DNA of 6,324 nucleotides, taken from contig JAJDDH010000225.1 of the NCBI GenBank assembly GCA_029260415.1, positions 1 through 6,324 of the forward strand, given 5' to 3'. Under the pieces are notes generated by a model. The model did no database searches. It had not been told where the DNA came from and saw nothing but the letters and a program-made list of their open reading frames with translations. Source of the stretch: Phycisphaerales bacterium. Lineage in GTDB: Bacteria; Planctomycetota; Phycisphaerae; Phycisphaerales; UBA1924. Positions 1-4,229 of the stretch are shown piece by piece (positions within the stretch are counted from its first letter, which is position 1; every line of letters begins with the position of its first letter). The position numbers were made by a program, and so were the translations under genes.

Positions 1-558
1 GTTGCCCGAGTCGAACACCTGGGGCAGCGTCGCCATCGCCAGCACGAGCATCACGATGAACACGACCGAGAGCTTCAGGCGCACCGCCTCGGCGAGCACG
101 TTGCGGGCGATAGCGAAGATCGGCCCGGGCAGCGAGAAAACCAGTCGCATGCCCTGGAGCAGGGCCGCGAAGGCGCAGGTGAGCGCGACGACGCCCATGG
201 CCATGACGCCGTAGTCCTTGGTCTCGGGGAACATGAGCAGGGGCAGCGCCACGCCCAGCGTCAGGGCGATGAGCCCGAGGTAGGTCAGCGCGAGCCCGAG
301 CCAGATGATGACCAGCGCGACGAGCAGCCCGGCGCCCGCGCCGCCGCCCACGAGCACCATCGGGTCGCTGCTCTGGAGCATGCGCCCGATCATCTCGAGG
401 CGCTCCTGGGCCTCGGGGGAGGACGCGCCGTCGCCGGCGCGACTCAGGGCGTACGCGCCCGTGACGCCCACCGCGATGAGCACGGCGACGACCGAGGCGA
501 TGATCTTAAACAGCAGCGTGGACTGTGCGCGGTTCAGGGCGCCGAGGACGCGGAGCAT
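1..558 (-). CDS. ABC-2-type transporter permease, N-terminal 186 residues (cut by window edge)
   Basis: This is the membrane partner of the ATPase encoded just upstream. I translated frame 1 of the complement by hand: it is open from an ATG at 558-556 to the left edge, so the C-terminus is missing. Hydrophobic segments lie at about residues 17-38, 68-87, 88-110, 117-137 and 163-180. Residues 147-170 (IFAIARNVLAEAVRLKLSVV, then FIVM) resemble the segment that usually opens ABC-2 permeases, a short amphipathic stretch followed by the first helix. About 145 residues with four helices precede it, which is more than I expect for the family. The start is supported by an AGGAGG eight bases upstream and by a gap of only 3 nt from the ATPase stop, as expected for an ATPase-permease pair. 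The exported substrate cannot be told from the sequence. The gene reads as a membrane protein with confidence; its assignment as the ABC permease rests on the residue 147-170 motif plus context. Confidence 0.8.
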   Translation of the reverse strand, partial: MLRVLGALNRAQSTLLFKIIASVVAVLIAVGVTGAYALSRAGDGASSPEAQERLEMIGRMLQSSDPMVLVGGGAGAGLLVALVIIWLGLALTYLGLIALTLGVALPLLMFPETKDYGVMAMGVVALTCAFAALLQGMRLVFSLPGPIFAIARNVLAEAVRLKLSVVFIVMLVLAMATLPQVFDSGN

Positions 559-561
559 GGC

Positions 562-1791
562 TCAGGCCTCCTCGCGCTTGGACTCGTCGGGCGTGTCGAG
601 CAGCGAGCCGATGACGCTGTCGTCCACGTCCTCGTCGCTGGCGATCGCGGGGGGCGGGGCCGCGGGGGCCTCGGGCGTCGGCGCGTTCTCGCCCTCGACG
701 AGCGCATCGATCAGTGAGCCGTCCTCGCCCGCGCTCCTGGGCGCTTCGGGCGTCTGGCCCTCGACGACGGCTGGGGGCGGGGCGCTCTCGTCCGTGTCCT
801 GCACGAGCCGGTCGATCAGCGCGTCGCCCGCCTCGGGCTCGTCGGAGCGCAGGAACGCGGCGGTCTGCCCGCCCTGCTGGGCGCCCGCGGTCTCGAGGCG
901 CTCGGTCCGGGCCTGCTCGACGATGCCCAGGAAGAGCTCCTCGAGCTTCTGGCGTGGGTGCGAGACGCTCAGGACGGACTTGTCCCCGCCCGAGCGCCGG
1001 CGGATGAGCGCGTCGATCTCGGCGAGCGTCTCCTCGTCGAGCGAGTCGGTCTCGATGGAGGTTTTGGTGTGCTGCTCAAGCAGCTGCTCGCAGGTCCCCT
1101 CGCCGCGGAGCTTGCCGCCGTAGAGGATGACCATGCGATCGACAACGTCCTCCACGTCGGAGAGCAGGTGGCTGGAGAGGACGATGGTCTTGCCTCGCCG
1201 GCCCAGCTCGATGATCAGGTCCTTGACCTGTCGGGTGCCGATCGGGTCGAGCCCGGTGGTGGGCTCGTCGAGGATGAGCAGGTCGGGGTCGTTGATGAGC
1301 GCCTGGGCGAGCCCGATGCGGCGCTGCATGCCCTTGGAGTACTCGCGCACAGGGCGGAACTGGGCGTGCGTGAGCCCGACCATGTCCAGCAGCTCGTCGA
1401 CGCGCTTGGAGCGGGTGCGGTGGTCGATCTCGAACAGGCGGGCGTAGTAGTCGAGCGTTTCGCGGGCGTTGAGGAAGGGGTAGAGGTAGGACTCCTCGGG
1501 GAGGTAACCGATGCGGCGCTTGATCGCGACGTCGGTCGGGCGTTTGCCGAAGACGAGCAGGCGCCCGGAGGTCGGGCGGAGGAGCCCGAGCATGAGCTTG
1601 ATGGTGGTGGACTTGCCCGAGCCGTTGGGCCCGAGGAGGCCGAAGACCTCGCGGGGGCGGATCTCGATGGACAGGTCGTCGACCGCCTTGGCGCGTGAGC
1701 GCATCCAGAAGTCCCGGAAGACCTTGGTCAGGCGCTGGGTTGCGACGACGGGCTGGTCGGCGCGTGTCGTGCTGCCATTCGGATCGGCCAC
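562..1791 (-). CDS. ABC transporter ATP-binding protein (ABC-2 exporter class) with long acidic C-terminal tail
   Basis: This 409-residue cytoplasmic ATPase would power the permease encoded next. Visible motifs are Walker A GPNGSGKST (54-62), a Q-loop region IGYLPEE (94-100) in which the usual Gln is replaced, as is common in this class, the signature YSKGMQRR (151-158), Walker B LLILDEP with TTGLDP (171-183), and the switch His in SSH (206-208). The nucleotide-binding fold and its usual C-terminal segment end near residue 295, so this core has a normal length. Residues 300-409 form an added tail rich in Asp, Glu, Pro and Ala, predicted to be disordered, with three spaced copies of a short LID-x-L motif (see the repeat entry). 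The start is GTG at 1791-1789, with GAGGAG nine bases upstream and only 3 nt after the preceding stop. A later start would erode the first strand of the fold (VVATQRLTKVF, 15-25). Substrate unknown. Confidence 0.95.
   Translation of the reverse strand: MADPNGSTTRADQPVVATQRLTKVFRDFWMRSRAKAVDDLSIEIRPREVFGLLGPNGSGKSTTIKLMLGLLRPTSGRLLVFGKRPTDVAIKRRIGYLPEESYLYPFLNARETLDYYARLFEIDHRTRSKRVDELLDMVGLTHAQFRPVREYSKGMQRRIGLAQALINDPDLLILDEPTTGLDPIGTRQVKDLIIELGRRGKTIVLSSHLLSDVEDVVDRMVILYGGKLRGEGTCEQLLEQHTKTSIETDSLDEETLAEIDALIRRRSGGDKSVLSVSHPRQKLEELFLGIVEQARTERLETAGAQQGGQTAAFLRSDEPEAGDALIDRLVQDTDESAPPPAVVEGQTPEAPRSAGEDGSLIDALVEGENAPTPEAPAAPPPAIASDEDVDDSVIGSLLDTPDESKREEA
567..572 (-). promoter_or_regulatory. 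Shine-Dalgarno site of the permease gene
   Basis: The minus strand reads AGGAGG here, eight bases before the ATG at 558. The site lies inside the last codons of the ATPase gene, so the permease is probably translated in coupling with the ATPase. It fixes the permease start. Confidence 0.8.
580..828 (-). repeat. Three-copy short peptide motif in the ATPase tail
   Basis: The ATPase tail holds three similar peptides: GDALIDRLVQDTDES (residues 322-336, from base 828), DGSLIDALVEGEN (357-369, about 723-685) and DDSVIGSLLDTPDES (390-404, bases 624-580). The shared pattern is an acidic or Gly lead, then Ser/Ala-Leu/Val-Ile-x-x-Leu-Val/Leu, then acidic residues. Each would make a short amphipathic helix inside a Pro/Ala-rich linker. 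The copies differ in codons, so they are either old duplications or convergent binding motifs rather than a recent DNA repeat. Confidence 0.6.
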
Positions 1792-1794
1792 GGG

Positions 1795-3201
1795 TTAGAG
1801 CTCCTCGCCCGTCTGGATGCCCTCGTCGGTGCGGAACCGCTCGCGGCGCTGGTCCTCGATGCGTTTGCGTGCCGCGTCGAGCGCCTCACGCATCTTCTGG
1901 TCCTTCTCCCGCTCGGCGATGTAGTCCGGGTCCTCGTTGATCAGGAACTCCGCGGGGCTGCCCGGGGGGAGGTGGTACGTCTGGACGAACGGCTTGGCGA
2001 GGAACGCGTCGTACGCGCTGGCCCAGTCGCGGGACATCATGAGTCGCGGGTTGGCCTGGAACTGCGCGAGCTTGGCCTGGAACGTCGCAAGATCGCCCTG
2101 GGCCCGGTTGACCGTCGCGGCACGCCTTGAGGCGGCCTCGTCGAGCATCTCGGCGACCTCGCCCGTGGCCAGGCCAGCCTGGTAGAGCGTGCCGTCGATC
2201 TCGATCTCGCGCCCCTCGACCAGCGCGTCGATGCGAGCGAGGATGTCCGCCTGGGAGGCGGTGTCGTTGATCTCGGTTGCTTCTTCGAAGAGCGCAATCT
2301 GCTCGATGAGCACGCCCGACGCCGCCCCGGCGACCGAGTTGAGCACCTCGGCGCGCTGGCGGTCCGCGACCTCGCGCGCCTGCCCCGCCTGCTGCGTCTG
2401 GTTGGCGACCTTCGCGAACTCGTCGGCGAGCGTCACCGGCGGGAACTTCTTGCTCATGGTCAGCTGGTCGATCCGCAGGCCCGTCTCGAACTCGTCGAGC
2501 ATCTCCTGGGCCAGACGCATCGCGACGGACTCGACCGAGCCCAGGTCGGTCCGCGTCTGCTTGAGCAGGTCGTCGATCGAGGTCTGGGCTGTCGCGCGGA
2601 CGATGGCCCGCTCGACCACGAGGCGGACCAGACGCAGCTCTTCGCTGCCGCCCTCGCCCGGGCGGACGTTCTCGACGTATCTGGAGAGGTCCGACCGCTG
2701 GTAGGTGACGGACCACTGCATGTGGGCGAGGTTCAGGTCCGCGGTGACGACCGAGCCGTCGCGGGCCGGGTTGAGGCGGTCGGTCTGGTTGAGGCGGTCA
2801 ATGGGGCGGTTCTCGTCGCCCACCTGGACGTAGGGGAAGAACGCCCGGTTGACCTGCTCGGTGACGGCGCCGGTCTGCACCTTGACCAGCTCGCCGATGG
2901 GCGAGGGCCAGGCCCACTGGGCGCCCGGCGCGAGGTCCGCGGCCTGCTGGCGCCCGAAGAGCAGGCGCACGCCGCGCTCGCCCTCGCTGACGGTCTTGAA
3001 CCCCGAGAGCAGGAACAGCCCCAGCAGCGCGACCATGCTCAGCTGCACGAGGCGGTAGGTGATCCGCAGCGCGTCGGCCAGCGACTGGTTCGCGGGATCC
3101 ATCCGCGAGGCGAAGTCCGCGTCGGGCGCGCCGGACCGCTCGCGGAGCGTGACCGACGACTGACGCTGGGGCGGGGGGGTGTTGGGGGTGTTCTCGCTCA
3201 C
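1795..3201 (-). CDS. hflK: Second HflK-type SPFH (band 7) membrane protein
   Basis: This 468-residue protein has a Pro/Ser-rich cytoplasmic N-terminus (1-45), one membrane helix (about 50-68) and an SPFH domain from about residue 69, opening KTVSEGERGVRLLFGR and continuing LAPGAQWAWPSPIGELVKV as in HflK. The line ADLNLAHMQWSVTYQRSDLS (154-173) matches the HflK core strand. A charged helical region follows (255-385). Its close, FQANPRLMMSRDWASAYDAFL (381-401), corresponds to the AAPEITRERLYIETM region of E. coli HflK, followed by a charged tail to residue 468. The helical region is about 50 residues longer than in E. coli, around residues 289-367. The GTG start overlaps the hflC stop as GTGA, with AGGGGG seven bases upstream; the ATG at residue 34 lacks such a site. 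The likely role is a subunit of an HflKC-like cage outside the cytoplasmic membrane that modulates a protease. It is clearly SPFH; orthology to hflK rather than a paralogous branch is less sure. Confidence 0.85.
   Translation of the reverse strand: MSENTPNTPPPQRQSSVTLRERSGAPDADFASRMDPANQSLADALRITYRLVQLSMVALLGLFLLSGFKTVSEGERGVRLLFGRQQAADLAPGAQWAWPSPIGELVKVQTGAVTEQVNRAFFPYVQVGDENRPIDRLNQTDRLNPARDGSVVTADLNLAHMQWSVTYQRSDLSRYVENVRPGEGGSEELRLVRLVVERAIVRATAQTSIDDLLKQTRTDLGSVESVAMRLAQEMLDEFETGLRIDQLTMSKKFPPVTLADEFAKVANQTQQAGQAREVADRQRAEVLNSVAGAASGVLIEQIALFEEATEINDTASQADILARIDALVEGREIEIDGTLYQAGLATGEVAEMLDEAASRRAATVNRAQGDLATFQAKLAQFQANPRLMMSRDWASAYDAFLAKPFVQTYHLPPGSPAEFLINEDPDYIAEREKDQKMREALDAARKRIEDQRRERFRTDEGIQTGEEL
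1801..1806 (-). promoter_or_regulatory. Shine-Dalgarno site of the ABC ATPase gene
   Basis: The minus strand reads GAGGAG here, nine bases before the GTG start at 1791. It is formed by the Glu-Glu codons that precede the final Leu and stop of the second hflK-type gene, so the two genes are tightly coupled and the GTG start is supported. Confidence 0.75.
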
Positions 3202-4184
3202 TCACTGTCCCCCTGAACGTTCGACTCCGGGAGGGGGAGCGGGAGGGCGCCCGTCTGCAGCTCGCGCATCTGACCGGGCGAAAAAACGTCCAGGCCGTAG
3301 TCAGACACGGAGAGGATCAGCGTCATCCGCTTGGACATCGCGTCGCGCATCAGGTCGAGCTTCTGGAGGAAGACGGCCAGCTCCGCGTTGGCCTGCTGGG
3401 CGCCCAGGTACGGGGCGGCCTCACGCTCGCCGCGGGCCTCGATCTCCTTGGCGCGCCGGTTGGCGAACTCCCGGATCTTGGACGCCTCGGACGTCGCCCG
3501 GGCGACGATGGACCTCGCCTCGGACTGGCCCTCGGACTCGAGCCCCTTGGAGAGCTTGTCGCGGTTGGCGGCCATGCGGTCGAGGACGGTCTTGGTCGTG
3601 TCCTCGGGCAGGCGGATGCGGCTGAGGCCCACCCCCACCACCACGGTGCCGTAGTCCGTCAGGCCCTGCCCGCCCTCGCCCGCGGTGGAGACCTGCTCCA
3701 TGACGCGGGCCTCGAGCTCGCCGAGCTTGCTGGCGCCGCGCTCGGGCGTGAACAGCTCGTCCATGCGGTACTTGCTGACCTCGCCCATGGCGCTACGGAG
3801 GCGGTCGCGGATGACCTCCTCGGCGCGTCGGAAGTGGTCGATGGAGCGGTCGCCCGCGTTGCCGAAGCGTTGGAAGAAGACGAGCGGGTCGCTGACGCGG
3901 TAGGTCAGGAAGCTGACGCCGATGATCTGGAACTCGTCGGCGGTGAGCTGCGTCTCGGAGCGTGTCTCGACGACGCGCAGGCGCTTGTCGTACTTGATGA
4001 CCTGCTGGGCCGGGTAGGGCCACTTGAGCTTCAGGCCCGGCTCGGTGACGACGGACTCGGGCCCGGCTTTGCCGAACGTGGTTTCGACGGCGACCTCGTT
4101 GAAGCGCACGGTGTAGGTCACCATGAACGCCACGATGGCGCCGAGGAAGATCGTCCCGATCAGCATGTAGATGAGATTCCGCAC
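3198..4184 (-). CDS. hflC: HflC-type SPFH protein, protease modulator
   Basis: This 328-residue protein is close in length to E. coli HflC (334, from memory). It has one N-terminal membrane helix (about 4-24) with almost no cytoplasmic part, then an SPFH domain: FNEVAVETTFGKAG (28-41), EPGLKLKWPYPAQQVIKYDK (48-67), a core strand FLTYRVSDP (92-100), and VGVGLSRIRLPEDTTKTVLD (183-202), which matches the HflC line with IKQINLP. A long charged helix follows (about 203-285), then the closing segment RMTLILSVSDYGLDVFSPG (286-304), like the VMSPDSDFF end of HflC. Unlike the two K proteins here, its helical region has no extra insert. In E. coli, HflC alternates with HflK around FtsH. The start is GTG at 4184-4182, with GGAG eight bases upstream; the ATG at residue 7 would cut into the membrane helix. 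It lies 45 nt after the first hflK and overlaps the second by 4 nt. Confidence 0.93.
   Translation of the reverse strand: MRNLIYMLIGTIFLGAIVAFMVTYTVRFNEVAVETTFGKAGPESVVTEPGLKLKWPYPAQQVIKYDKRLRVVETRSETQLTADEFQIIGVSFLTYRVSDPLVFFQRFGNAGDRSIDHFRRAEEVIRDRLRSAMGEVSKYRMDELFTPERGASKLGELEARVMEQVSTAGEGGQGLTDYGTVVVGVGLSRIRLPEDTTKTVLDRMAANRDKLSKGLESEGQSEARSIVARATSEASKIREFANRRAKEIEARGEREAAPYLGAQQANAELAVFLQKLDLMRDAMSKRMTLILSVSDYGLDVFSPGQMRELQTGALPLPLPESNVQGDSE
3209..3214 (-). promoter_or_regulatory. Probable ribosome binding site of the second hflK-type gene
   Basis: The minus strand reads AGGGGG here, seven bases before the GTG at 3201. It is a less canonical site than those of the neighbouring genes. 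Because the start overlaps the hflC stop by 4 nt (GTGA), termination-reinitiation probably contributes to translation. Confidence 0.5.
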
Positions 4185-4192
4185 AGTGAGAG

Positions 4193-4196
4193 CTCC
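4193..4196 (-). promoter_or_regulatory. Shine-Dalgarno site of hflC
   Basis: The minus strand reads GGAG here, eight bases before the GTG at 4184, and the site sits four bases after the hairpin at 4219-4201. It decides for the GTG start over the in-frame ATG at codon 7. Confidence 0.6.
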
Positions 4197-4200
4197 GATG

Positions 4201-4219
4201 GGCGGGGGTGGCCCCAGCC
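4201..4219 (-). other. Small GC-rich hairpin between the first hflK and hflC
   Basis: In the mRNA sense the sequence GGCTGGGGCCACCCCCGCC can fold as GGC-U-GGGG, loop CCA, CCCC-C-GCC: seven pairs with one U-C mismatch and a three-base loop. It fills most of the only real intergenic gap of the cluster (4229-4185) and ends four bases before the hflC ribosome binding site. No U-run follows, so it is not a classical terminator. It could be an RNA-processing or translation-tuning element, or chance in GC-rich DNA. Confidence 0.4.
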
Positions 4220-4229
4220 GTTGAACTGG

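Noticed and set aside
649..675. Run of G tracts on the + strand within the ATPase tail, fitting a quadruplex pattern.
   Set aside because: It is fully explained by Pro and Ala codons of the PAAPPPA stretch on the coding strand, and nothing else marks it as functional.
691..711. The ATPase tail and the second HflK (2212-2232) both contain the heptapeptide IDALVEG.
   Set aside because: The codons differ at three positions, the surroundings are unlike each other, and the peptide is made of common residues, so chance is the simplest reading.
305..1123. Open frame of 272 codons on the + strand opposite the permease start and the ATPase tail.
   Set aside because: The product is mostly Ser, Ala, Pro and Arg, as expected from antisense reading of GC-rich codons, and it crosses a real gene junction.
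958..1698. Open frame of 246 codons on the + strand opposite the ABC ATPase.
   Set aside because: It is antisense to the Walker A-Walker B region of an unmistakable ATPase. Its Asp/Glu/Val/Gly-rich, low-complexity product is the usual shadow of such genes in GC-rich DNA.
1886..2716. Open frame of 276 codons on the minus strand in another frame of the second hflK gene.
   Set aside because: It is a +1-type shadow with an Arg/Gly/Pro-rich product. The HflK frame has clear homology throughout.
4201..4219. Hairpin considered as a transcription terminator between the first hflK and hflC.
   Set aside because: The stem is short with a mismatch, and no U-run follows. The hflC ribosome binding site comes right after it, so termination here is unlikely.
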